Of a DNA stretch of 54,429 nucleotides, positions 25,517 through 32,737 are shown piece by piece (position 1 is the stretch's first letter; each line of letters opens with the position of its first letter). The position numbers and the translations under genes are program-made. The notes under the pieces are model-generated. The model was given only the letters and a program-made list of their open reading frames with translations. It made no database searches and was not told the DNA's origin. Origin of the DNA: Hankyongella sp964404985 (GTDB lineage Bacteria > Pseudomonadota > Alphaproteobacteria > Sphingomonadales > Sphingomonadaceae); assembly GCA_964404985.1 (NCBI GenBank), contig CAYOMD010000016.1, positions 1-54,429 on the forward strand, in the 5' to 3' direction.

Positions 25517-26727
25517 CGGTCAACCTCGCCGAACACGATATCGAGCGAGCCCAGCACCGCCGGTGCATCAGCCAGCATGTGGCCACGGCAGAGGAAGTCC
25601 ATCGCCTGCAGGTGGGCAAAGCCGGGTGCGCGGATGTGGCAGCGGTAGGGCTTGTTCGAGCCATCCGACACCAGATAAACGCCGAATTCACCCTTGGGCG
25701 CCTCGACGGCGGCATAGGCCTCGCCCTCCGGCACCTTGTAGCCCTCCGTGTAGAGTTTGAAGTGGTGAATGAGGGCTTCCATGGAGCGCTTCATCTCGCC
25801 GCGCTTGGGCGGCACCACCTTGCGATCCATTGAGGAGACCGGACCGGTCGGCATCTCGGTGATGCACTGCCGGATGATCTTCAGGGACTGGCGCATTTCC
25901 TCGAAACGCAGAACGAAGCGATCATAACAATCGGAGTTCTTGCCGACCACCACGTCGAAATCCATGCGGTCATAAACGTCGTAGGGCTGGCTGCGCCGCA
26001 GGTCCCATGGCATGCCGGTGCCGCGAATCATCGCGCCGGAGAAGCCCCAGGCGAGCGCGTCATCCCGCGAGATCACGCCAATATCGACGTTGCGCTGCTT
26101 GAAGATGCGGTTGCCGAGCACCAGGGTCGCCATGTCGTCGAGCACCCTGGGGAAGCTCTCGGTCCAGGCCATGATGTCGGCCGCCAGCTTCTCAGGCATG
26201 TCCTGGTGGACGCCGCCGGGGCGCACATAGGCTGCATGCAGGCGCGCACCGCACACCCGCTCATAGAACACCATGAGCTTTTCGCGCTCCTCAAAACCCC
26301 AGAGGATCGGCGTCATCGCGCCCACGTCCATCGCGTGGGTGCAGACGTTCATCAGGTGGTTCAGGATACGGGTAATCTCGGACCACAGCACACGCAGATA
26401 CTGGCCGCGCTCCGGCACCTCGACGCCAAGCAGCCGCTCGACCGCCAGCGCGAAGGCATGTTCCTGACACATGGGCGAGACGTAATCGAGCCGGTCGAAA
26501 TAGGGTACAGCCTGCAGGTAGGTCTTGTACTCAATCAGCTTTTCCGTGCCGCGATGCAGCAGGCCGATGTGCGGGTCGACCCGCTCGATCACCTCGCCGT
26601 CCAGCTCCAGCACCATGCGCAGCACGCCGTGGGCAGCCGGGTGCTGTGGGCCGAAGTTGATCGAATAATTCTGGATATCGATCTCGCCCTTCGGGGCATC
26701 GGCAAGATTGGGGTCGCGATCCGCCAT
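25513..26727 (-). CDS. nuoD: NADH-quinone oxidoreductase subunit D
   Basis: The 49-kDa subunit that forms the quinone pocket with NuoB, 404 residues. It contains NFGPQHPAAHGVLR near the start (the quinone-binding His/HxxxH region), GLLHRGTEKLIEY and the C-terminal ICRGHMLADAP-like end (LCRGHMLADAPAVLGSLDIV). GGAG precedes the ATG at six bases. Separate from nuoC, unlike the NuoCD fusion in E. coli. Confidence 0.98.
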   Translation of the reverse strand: MADRDPNLADAPKGEIDIQNYSINFGPQHPAAHGVLRMVLELDGEVIERVDPHIGLLHRGTEKLIEYKTYLQAVPYFDRLDYVSPMCQEHAFALAVERLLGVEVPERGQYLRVLWSEITRILNHLMNVCTHAMDVGAMTPILWGFEEREKLMVFYERVCGARLHAAYVRPGGVHQDMPEKLAADIMAWTESFPRVLDDMATLVLGNRIFKQRNVDIGVISRDDALAWGFSGAMIRGTGMPWDLRRSQPYDVYDRMDFDVVVGKNSDCYDRFVLRFEEMRQSLKIIRQCITEMPTGPVSSMDRKVVPPKRGEMKRSMEALIHHFKLYTEGYKVPEGEAYAAVEAPKGEFGVYLVSDGSNKPYRCHIRAPGFAHLQAMDFLCRGHMLADAPAVLGSLDIVFGEVDR

Positions 26728-26730
26728 AAT

Positions 26731-26958
26731 CTACTCCACATCCACCAAATCGAGACGGCGCTTGATCAATGCAATATCTTTCGTATTCACGGAGACATCA
26801 TGCTGAAGTGATATCAGGTGCGTAAACATACCCCGCATATAGTCTTCCATGGCCGACATACGACTTTCCAGACTGTCAATGCGTCGCTTGATCTCGGCGA
26901 TATCCCCGCGGATCGCACGCAGATGCTCCAGGATCAGGCTGGAGACATCCTCGGTCAT
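26731..26958 (-). CDS. 75-aa coiled-coil protein between nuoC and nuoD
   Basis: Paralogue of the 74-aa protein between nuoF and nuoG: 24 identities in a gapless 74-position alignment by hand. Opening MTEDVSSLILEHLRAIRGDI, then EIKRRIDSLESRM, and ending IALIKRRLDLVDVE, all in heptad-like spacing, with no cysteine or membrane helix. It overlaps the nuoC stop by four bases (ATGA) and ends three bases before nuoD, which is very tight packing. Function unknown; it may be a scaffolding or assembly protein, or a member of a short gene family spread through the genome. Confidence 0.75.
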   Translation of the reverse strand: MTEDVSSLILEHLRAIRGDIAEIKRRIDSLESRMSAMEDYMRGMFTHLISLQHDVSVNTKDIALIKRRLDLVDVE

Positions 26959-27587
26959 GCCGGCTTGCCGCCTTGCGCCTTCTCGTCGCCCGGCAGGATG
27001 TACTGCGCCCCTTCCCAGGGCGAGAGGAAATCAAACGAGCGGAAATCCTGGGCCAGCTTGACCGGCTCATACACCACACGCTTGTGTTCTTCCGAGTAGC
27101 GCACCTCGACGAAGCCGGTGAGCGGGAAGTCCTTGCGCAGCGGATGCCCGGTGAACCCATAGTCGGTGAGGATGCGCCGCAGGTCCGGGTGACCGTCGAA
27201 GACAACGCCGTAAAGGTCCCAGGTCTCGCGCTCATACCAGCCGGCGGCCGGGAAGACACTGACGGCGCTCGGCACCGGGGTATCGGCGTCGGTCATGATC
27301 TTGACCCGAATACGCAGGTTTTTGGCGTAACTCAGCAGGTGATAGACTACGTCAAACCGCTCGACCCGTTCCGGATAGTCGGCCCCGCACAGGGTCATGA
27401 GGGAACGGCATTGAAACGCCTCATGGTCGCGCAGGGTTGTCAGCACACTCAAAATCGCGTCGCGCCGCACGGTGAGGGTCAGCTCGCCGGCATTGGCCGT
27501 CGTCTCCAGCAGGGCATCGCCCAGGGCCGTACGCGCAGCCTGCGCCAGCGTATCGAGGGTGTCAGCAGTCAGGGCCCAGGAGGTCAT
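26955..27587 (-). CDS. nuoC: NADH-quinone oxidoreductase subunit C
   Basis: The 30-kDa peripheral-arm subunit, 210 residues. The signature ERETWDLYGVVFDGHPDLRR followed by LTDYGFTGHPLRKDFPLTG identifies it. GGAGA lies six bases before the ATG. It starts nine bases after nuoB and overlaps the small coiled-coil gene. Confidence 0.98.
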   Translation of the reverse strand: MTSWALTADTLDTLAQAARTALGDALLETTANAGELTLTVRRDAILSVLTTLRDHEAFQCRSLMTLCGADYPERVERFDVVYHLLSYAKNLRIRVKIMTDADTPVPSAVSVFPAAGWYERETWDLYGVVFDGHPDLRRILTDYGFTGHPLRKDFPLTGFVEVRYSEEHKRVVYEPVKLAQDFRSFDFLSPWEGAQYILPGDEKAQGGKPA

Positions 27588-27596
27588 GCGCGTCTC

Positions 27597-28148
27597 CTAT
27601 CGGATGATGGTGCCGACACGGCGGATTTTCTTCTGCAGCAGCAAAATGCCGTACAGCAGAGCCTCCGCTGTCGGCGGACAACCGGGCACATAGATGTCGA
27701 CCGGCACGATCCGGTCGCAGCCGCGCACCACCGAGTAGCTGTAATGATAATAGCCGCCGCCATTGGCGCAACTGCCCATCGAGATCACGTAGCGCGGCTC
27801 CGGCATCTGGTCATAGACCTTGCGCATGGCCGGGGCCATCTTGTTGGTGAGCGTGCCGGCCACGATCATCACGTCGGACTGGCGGGGGCTGGCACGCGGC
27901 GCAAAGCCGAAGCGCTCAACGTCATAACGCGGCATCGAGGTGTGCATCATCTCGACGGCGCAGCACGCCAGCCCGAAGGTCATCCACCAGAGCGAGCCGG
28001 TACGCGCCCAGGTGATCAGGTCTTCCGCGCTGGTGACCAGAAAGCCCTTGTCTGCCAGCTCGCTGTTCAGGTCCTGGAAAAAGCCGTCGTCGGCGCTGGC
28101 GACGGCAGCAGCCTGCTGGACGGTCAATGCGGAGTCTGTGGCCATCAT
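27597..28148 (-). CDS. nuoB: NADH-quinone oxidoreductase subunit B
   Basis: Carries cluster N2, the last iron-sulfur centre before quinone. Cysteines are in GLACCAVEM, GSCANGG and VPGCPPTAEAL. From the ATG at 28148 it has 183 residues; a second ATG follows directly and GGGAG lies just upstream. An 18-codon upstream extension overlaps the gap to nuoA and has no family match. The N-terminal ~30 residues (TDSALTVQQAAAVASADDG) are longer than in E. coli, as in other alphaproteobacteria. Confidence 0.97.
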   Translation of the reverse strand: MMATDSALTVQQAAAVASADDGFFQDLNSELADKGFLVTSAEDLITWARTGSLWWMTFGLACCAVEMMHTSMPRYDVERFGFAPRASPRQSDVMIVAGTLTNKMAPAMRKVYDQMPEPRYVISMGSCANGGGYYHYSYSVVRGCDRIVPVDIYVPGCPPTAEALLYGILLLQKKIRRVGTIIR

Positions 28149-28167
28149 CTGTCTCCCGGGTGCGCGA

Positions 28168-28545
28168 TCATTCCCAATCCAGCGCGCCCTTCTTCCACTC
28201 ATAGATAAACCCGACCGTCAGCACACCCAGAAACACCATCATGGAGACCCAGCCGAACGCGCCAAGCGTGCCGAGGCTGACCGCCCACGGGAACAGGAAC
28301 GCGACCTCCAGGTCGAAGATGATGAACAGGATCGAGACCAGGTAAAAGCGCACATCGAACTTGCCGCGGCTGTCCTCGAACGGCTCGAACCCGCACTCGT
28401 AGGCGGACAGCTTCTCCGGGTCCGGCTTTTGAAACCCGCCCAGGGTCGAGACGAGAACCGGCAGGACCACAAAGGCCAGCGAGAAGACGATGGCAATCCC
28501 GAGGAAGATCAGGATCGGCAGATATTCGGTCGCGATGTCGGTCAC
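28168..28545 (-). CDS. nuoA: NADH-quinone oxidoreductase subunit A
   Basis: Small membrane subunit at the quinone-chamber entrance, 125 residues, three helices. YLPILIFLGIAIVFSLAF, KLSAYECGFEPFEDSRGKFD (with the conserved cysteine loop) and FLLFDLE-like IIFDLEVAFLFPWAV are hallmarks. The GTG at 28545 was chosen because it gives the normal NuoA length and has AGG upstream; the open frame continues 69 codons but that part is unlike NuoA and overlaps the promoter region. First gene of the nuo operon. Confidence 0.93.
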   Translation of the reverse strand: MTDIATEYLPILIFLGIAIVFSLAFVVLPVLVSTLGGFQKPDPEKLSAYECGFEPFEDSRGKFDVRFYLVSILFIIFDLEVAFLFPWAVSLGTLGAFGWVSMMVFLGVLTVGFIYEWKKGALDWE

Positions 28546-28744
28546 GGAGCCTGTCCAGATGGTTGGGTCGACAGTCTGTGTCGATTGCCCTACCGCTTTA
28601 CCAGCGCACAGCCTCAGCGCAAGGGGTTGCGACCATTGGCCTTGCGTGACCATCTTGTTTTCCGGCGTGTGTAAACCTTGAGCGCAGAGCGCAAAGGAAG
28701 AATGATCGCGTCTGCACAACAGCAACCGAGGCAGAGTCATCGCT

Positions 28745-29566
28745 ATGTTCAAGGATCAGACTGTTTGGGTGACCGGCGCGTCATCAGGCATCGGCGAGGC
28801 GCTCAGCATGGCGTTGGCCAGACAGGGCGCACGCCTGATCCTCTCCGGGCGCAAGGTCGCGGAGCTTGAACGTGTGGCAGCGGCCTGCGGTGGTTTGAGC
28901 CGCCACAGGGTCATGCCATTTGACACAACCAACTACCCTGCCCTGCCGGACATTGTCGCGCAGGCCTGGGATTGTTTTGGCGGTGTCGATGTTCTGGTGA
29001 ACAATGCCGGAGTATCGCAACGCTCGCTGGCATTGGAGACCCGGCTGGAGGTTTACCGCACCCTGCTCGAGGTCGATCTCTATGCCCCGATCGCGCTCTC
29101 GCACTTAAATCTGCCGCGGATGGTGGCGCGCGGTGGCGGCCGGTTCGTCACCATCGCCAGCGTCGCAGGCAAGATCGGCGCGCCCATGCGCTCGGGCTAC
29201 AGCGCCGCCAAGCATGGCCTCTATGGCTACTTCGATGCGATACGCGCTGAAAACGCCGCCAATGGCATTCAGGTGCACATGATCGCGCCCGGCTCGGTCA
29301 GAACCAACGTTTCGCGCAACGCCCTGAGCGCTGACGGCAGCCAGCGCGGCACCAGCGACGACGCCATCGAGCACGGCATGCCGGTTGAAGACGCCGTGCG
29401 CCGGATGCTCAGCGGTATCGCCAGGGGCAAAAGGGATATTCTGGTGGCACAGGGGCGCGAGCGCCTGGCGGTCTATATGCGTCGCTTCTGGCCGGAGAAA
29501 GCCTTCGACATGGTCGCAGACGCCGTCGCCAAGGGCTACGCGCAGAACATGCACATCAACCGATAG
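28745..29566 (+). CDS. short-chain dehydrogenase/reductase
   Basis: A 273-residue SDR of unknown substrate. NAD(P) site TGASSGIGEAL is at residues 10-20; NNAG near 87; catalytic Ser in TIASVAG and YSAAK (Tyr/Lys) near 156-160. The arginine in LSGRK after strand 2 suggests NADP preference. The later PGSVRTNVSRNALSADG segment resembles the DHRS7 branch of SDRs, but that is only a likeness. It is transcribed divergently from nuoA and converges on hflX with a 12-base gap. Confidence 0.9.
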   Translation: MFKDQTVWVTGASSGIGEALSMALARQGARLILSGRKVAELERVAAACGGLSRHRVMPFDTTNYPALPDIVAQAWDCFGGVDVLVNNAGVSQRSLALETRLEVYRTLLEVDLYAPIALSHLNLPRMVARGGGRFVTIASVAGKIGAPMRSGYSAAKHGLYGYFDAIRAENAANGIQVHMIAPGSVRTNVSRNALSADGSQRGTSDDAIEHGMPVEDAVRRMLSGIARGKRDILVAQGRERLAVYMRRFWPEKAFDMVADAVAKGYAQNMHINR

Positions 29567-29578
29567 CCCCTCAATCGC

Positions 29579-30871
29579 TTACAGCCGGCGGAACCGCGCG
29601 TGATTCTCCGGGCTCAGCCGCACACTCAGTTGCACTTGCCCGTCCTCATCCTCGCGGCGCAGCACATCGCCGTGGCGGTATAGCCAGGCCAGACGCTCGC
29701 CGTCCGCCGCCTCGAGTGTCAGATCGTAGAGCCGGGCATGTTCGGCCAGCAGAGCATCAATCCGGCTTGTCAGGTCCGGCACACCCTCGCCGGTCAGGGC
29801 TGAGGCCAGCACCTGGTCCTTGCGCCGCATCGCCTGGGCCGCCAGCACGATGCGCTGCTCTTCGGGCAACAGATCGGCCTTGTTGAGCAGTTCGATCATC
29901 GGCGCAGAGTCCGGCCCGCCCAGGCCAAGCGCCGTCAGCACGGCCTCAACATCGCTGCGCTGCGGCTCACTGTCCGGGTGGGCGATATCGCGCACATGGA
30001 CGATGACGTCCGCCTCGATGACTTCCTCCAGGGTCGCACGGAATGCCGCGACCAGCTGGGTCGGCAGATCGGCGATGAACCCCACCGTATCAGACAGGAT
30101 CACCATGCGCTCACCGCCAAGCTTCACCGCACGCATCGTCGGGTCCAGCGTCGCGAACAGCAGGTCCTGTGCCAGCACGCCGGCACCGGTCAGCCGGTTG
30201 AACAGCGTCGACTTGCCGGCGTTGGTATAGCCAACCAGCGCCACCACCGGATAGGGAGCCTTCTGCCGGCGCACCCGGTGCAGATTGCGGGTGCGCTTCA
30301 CGTCCTCGAGCTCGCGGCGCAGCTTGGCGATACGGTCCCGCAGCAAGCGGCGGTCGGTCTCGATCTGGGTCTCGCCGGGGCCGCCAAGGAAGCCGAAACC
30401 GCCGCGCTGGCGCTCAAGGTGGGTCCAGGACCGCACCAGCCGGCTCTGCTGGTAGGTCAGGTGCGCGAGTTCCACCTGCAGCACGCCTTCCCGGGTTCTG
30501 GCCCGCGCGCTGAAGATTTCCAGCACCAGCCCCGTGCGGTCGATGACCTTGGTATCGAGCGCCTTCTCCAGATTGCGCTGCTGGACTGGAGAGACAGTAC
30601 CGTCGATGATCGCCAGCCCGATCTCCCGCTCGGCGACCAGCGCCGCCAGGGTCTCGAGTTGTCCGGTGCCGAACAGGGTGCTCGGCCGCGCCTTGCGGAT
30701 CGGGAGTATCTGCGCCGAGACAACGTCCAGGTTAATCGCCCGCGCAAGGCCGACCGCCTCGTCCAGTGCTGCCTCAGGCGAGCGCGCATCGTCTTGCCGA
30801 CCGGAGAAGCGCGGATGCAGCACAAGCGTGCGCGCGGGAACGCCGACGTAGGGCTCCACGTCGACGCTCAT
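29579..30871 (-). CDS. hflX: GTPase HflX
   Basis: Ribosome-associated GTPase that splits stalled or heat-damaged 70S ribosomes; 430 residues. The N-terminal HflX domain includes FGTGQLETL and VDRTGLVLEIFSARARTREG-like residues (IDRTGLVLEIFSARAR). The G domain has GYTNAGKST (G1), DTVGFI (G3) and NKAD (G4). It follows hfq after 24 bases, the conserved hfq-hflX pairing. Confidence 0.96.
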   Translation of the reverse strand: MSVDVEPYVGVPARTLVLHPRFSGRQDDARSPEAALDEAVGLARAINLDVVSAQILPIRKARPSTLFGTGQLETLAALVAEREIGLAIIDGTVSPVQQRNLEKALDTKVIDRTGLVLEIFSARARTREGVLQVELAHLTYQQSRLVRSWTHLERQRGGFGFLGGPGETQIETDRRLLRDRIAKLRRELEDVKRTRNLHRVRRQKAPYPVVALVGYTNAGKSTLFNRLTGAGVLAQDLLFATLDPTMRAVKLGGERMVILSDTVGFIADLPTQLVAAFRATLEEVIEADVIVHVRDIAHPDSEPQRSDVEAVLTALGLGGPDSAPMIELLNKADLLPEEQRIVLAAQAMRRKDQVLASALTGEGVPDLTSRIDALLAEHARLYDLTLEAADGERLAWLYRHGDVLRREDEDGQVQLSVRLSPENHARFRRL

Positions 30872-30895
30872 GCCGCCATCCAGCGGTCGGGGTGC

Positions 30896-31147
30896 CTACT
30901 TCTGGTCGTGATCTTCGGTTTCCGCTTCGAACAGCGAGAGCGGCCCACTCGGCATCACCGTAGAGATGGCGTGCTTGTAGACCAGTTGGGATTGCCCATC
31001 CCGGCGCAACAGCACCGAGAAATTGTCAAACCACGTGATATTGCCCTGCAGCTTGACACCGTTCACGAGAAACATGGTCACCGGCATTTTGGCCTTGCGG
31101 ACCGCGTTCAGGAACACGTCCTGCAGATTGTTGTTCTTTTCCGCCAT
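30896..31147 (-). CDS. hfq: RNA chaperone Hfq
   Basis: An 83-residue Sm-like protein that forms a hexamer and pairs small RNAs with mRNAs. From the ATG at 31147 it reads MAEKNNNLQDVFLNAVRKAK; Sm1 (VTMFLVNGVKLQGNITWFD) and Sm2 (VYKHAIST) are complete, with a short acidic tail. GGGGGA precedes the ATG. The frame extends 22 codons upstream but those residues do not match Hfq. It lies after ntrX and before hflX, as in many alphaproteobacteria. Confidence 0.98.
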   Translation of the reverse strand: MAEKNNNLQDVFLNAVRKAKMPVTMFLVNGVKLQGNITWFDNFSVLLRRDGQSQLVYKHAISTVMPSGPLSLFEAETEDHDQK

Positions 31148-31268
31148 GGTTCCCCCGGCTGTTATTGTCGATGACAGGAGCCGGACACTCTGCGGCAGGA
31201 GCCTGGTGCTCAAACCTGATGCAGATGAGGCTTATCAGTCCTGTTCATTCAAAATCATGATCTTGCAT

Positions 31269-31292
31269 GGCTCCCTCAGCCCTGAGGGTGCC
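31269..31292 (-). other. hairpin between ntrX and hfq
   Basis: CCCTCA and TGAGGG pair around a 4-base GGGC-type loop, and after one mismatch three more pairs (GGC/GCC) extend the stem. It lies 57 bases past the ntrX stop and 122 before hfq. There is no T-run on either strand, so it is not an intrinsic terminator; RNA processing or a leader structure of hfq are possible. Confidence 0.35.
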
Positions 31293-31348
31293 ACTCCTCC
31301 ATGATAGGTAGGCTGTCGCCTGAACACAACTCTTGACGTTAATAATCC

Positions 31349-32737
31349 TCAAACCTCGTCTTCCCGCGCACCATCGCTGAGGCCCAGCGCTTTCAACTTG
31401 CGGTGCAGCGCCGAGCGCTCCATGCCGATGAAGGCCGCCGTACGCGAGATGTTGCCCGAGAAGCGGCGGATCTGCACACGCAGATACTCACGCTCGAATG
31501 CCTCGCGCGCCTCACGCAGCGGTGTCGACATGATCGCGGCCGCCTGCTCGTTGGGGGCAAGGCGTGCCGGTTCGGCCATCACTTCACTTGGCAGGGTCGA
31601 GAGGTCGATGATCGCAGTGTCGTCGGACATGCCCATGATCAGCGTGCGCTCTATGACATTGCGCAGCTGGCGCACATTGCCCGGCCAGTCATAGGCCTGC
31701 AGCGCCGCCATGGCTTCACCGGCAACCGTTGGAGCGCGCCGTCCGCGCTGGTGCGCCAGCCTCGTCACGAAGAAGTTCACCAGGTCCGGGATGTCCTCGC
31801 GTCGCTCCACCAGCGAGGGCATGCGCAGCGGCACAACATTCAACCGGTAGAACAGGTCCTCACGGAACCGGCGCGCCACCACCTCGGCGCGCAGATCGCG
31901 GGTGGAACTGCTGATGACCCGCACATCAACCCGGACGTTGCGCGATCCGCCCACCCGCTGAAACACCTGGTCCGTCAGCACTCGCAGGATTTTCGCCTGG
32001 GTGGTGTGGGGCATGTCCGCGACTTCGTCCAGAAACAAGGTGCCGCCATGGGCTTGCTCGAACAGGCCGGGCTTGACCACCAGTCCGTCCCGCTCCTCGC
32101 CGAACAGCTCCTGCTCCACCCGCTCAGGCGACATGATGGCCGCCCCGATCACCACGAACGGGGCGTGCGCGCGCGGCGACCAGTTGTGCAGCAGCCGTGC
32201 GGCGACTTCCTTGCCGGTCCCCGCCGCACCCGAGACGAACACCCGGCTGCCGGTCACCGCCACCTTGCGGATGGCATTACGGATACCGTTGATACAATGG
32301 GAGGCACCAGTCAGTTCATGGTCGATGCCAGAGCGTTCGCGCAGCGCCTCATTCTCCCGGCGCAGCCGCTCGGCCTCGGTCGCGCGCAGGACGGTATTGA
32401 GCAGCTGGTCGGCCTGGAACGGCTTCTCGATGAAATCATAGGCACCGCGCTTGATCGCCATGACCGCCGTCTCGACCGTGCCATGCCCGGAGATGACGAT
32501 GACCGGCAGGGTCGGGTCGCTCTCCATGATGACGTTCAGCAGCGCCAGGCCATCCATCCGGCTCCCTTGCAGCCAGACATCGAGGATCACCAGCGACGGC
32601 CGGCGCTCGCCGATTACCGCCAGCGTCTGGTCACTGTCGGCAGCTGTGCGGCAGGTATGGCCCTCGTCACTGAGGATTCCGGCGATCTGCTCGCGGATGT
32701 CGCTCTCGTCGTCGACGATCAGAATATCAAGCGCCAT
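31349..32737 (-). CDS. ntrX: nitrogen-regulation response regulator NtrX
   Basis: Partner of NtrY; 462 residues. The receiver domain starts MALDILIVDDESDIREQIAG and has the phospho-acceptor in VILDVWLQ; then an AAA+ domain with Walker A GAAGTGKE and Walker B GTLFLDEVAD, and a Fis-type helix-turn-helix (SGNISRTAAFIGMERSALHR). The sigma-54 contact loop GAFTGA is absent: the site reads FGEERDGLVVKPGLFEQA. That is known for alphaproteobacterial NtrX and argues against a classic sigma-54 activator. The start at 32737 overlaps ntrY by 11 bases; a 26-codon upstream extension is rejected. Confidence 0.96.
   Translation of the reverse strand: MALDILIVDDESDIREQIAGILSDEGHTCRTAADSDQTLAVIGERRPSLVILDVWLQGSRMDGLALLNVIMESDPTLPVIVISGHGTVETAVMAIKRGAYDFIEKPFQADQLLNTVLRATEAERLRRENEALRERSGIDHELTGASHCINGIRNAIRKVAVTGSRVFVSGAAGTGKEVAARLLHNWSPRAHAPFVVIGAAIMSPERVEQELFGEERDGLVVKPGLFEQAHGGTLFLDEVADMPHTTQAKILRVLTDQVFQRVGGSRNVRVDVRVISSSTRDLRAEVVARRFREDLFYRLNVVPLRMPSLVERREDIPDLVNFFVTRLAHQRGRRAPTVAGEAMAALQAYDWPGNVRQLRNVIERTLIMGMSDDTAIIDLSTLPSEVMAEPARLAPNEQAAAIMSTPLREAREAFEREYLRVQIRRFSGNISRTAAFIGMERSALHRKLKALGLSDGAREDEV

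Noticed and set aside
28546..28752. 69-codon upstream extension of nuoA
   Set aside because: NuoA proteins are about 120-125 residues; the GTG at 28545 gives that length and the extra residues do not match the family.
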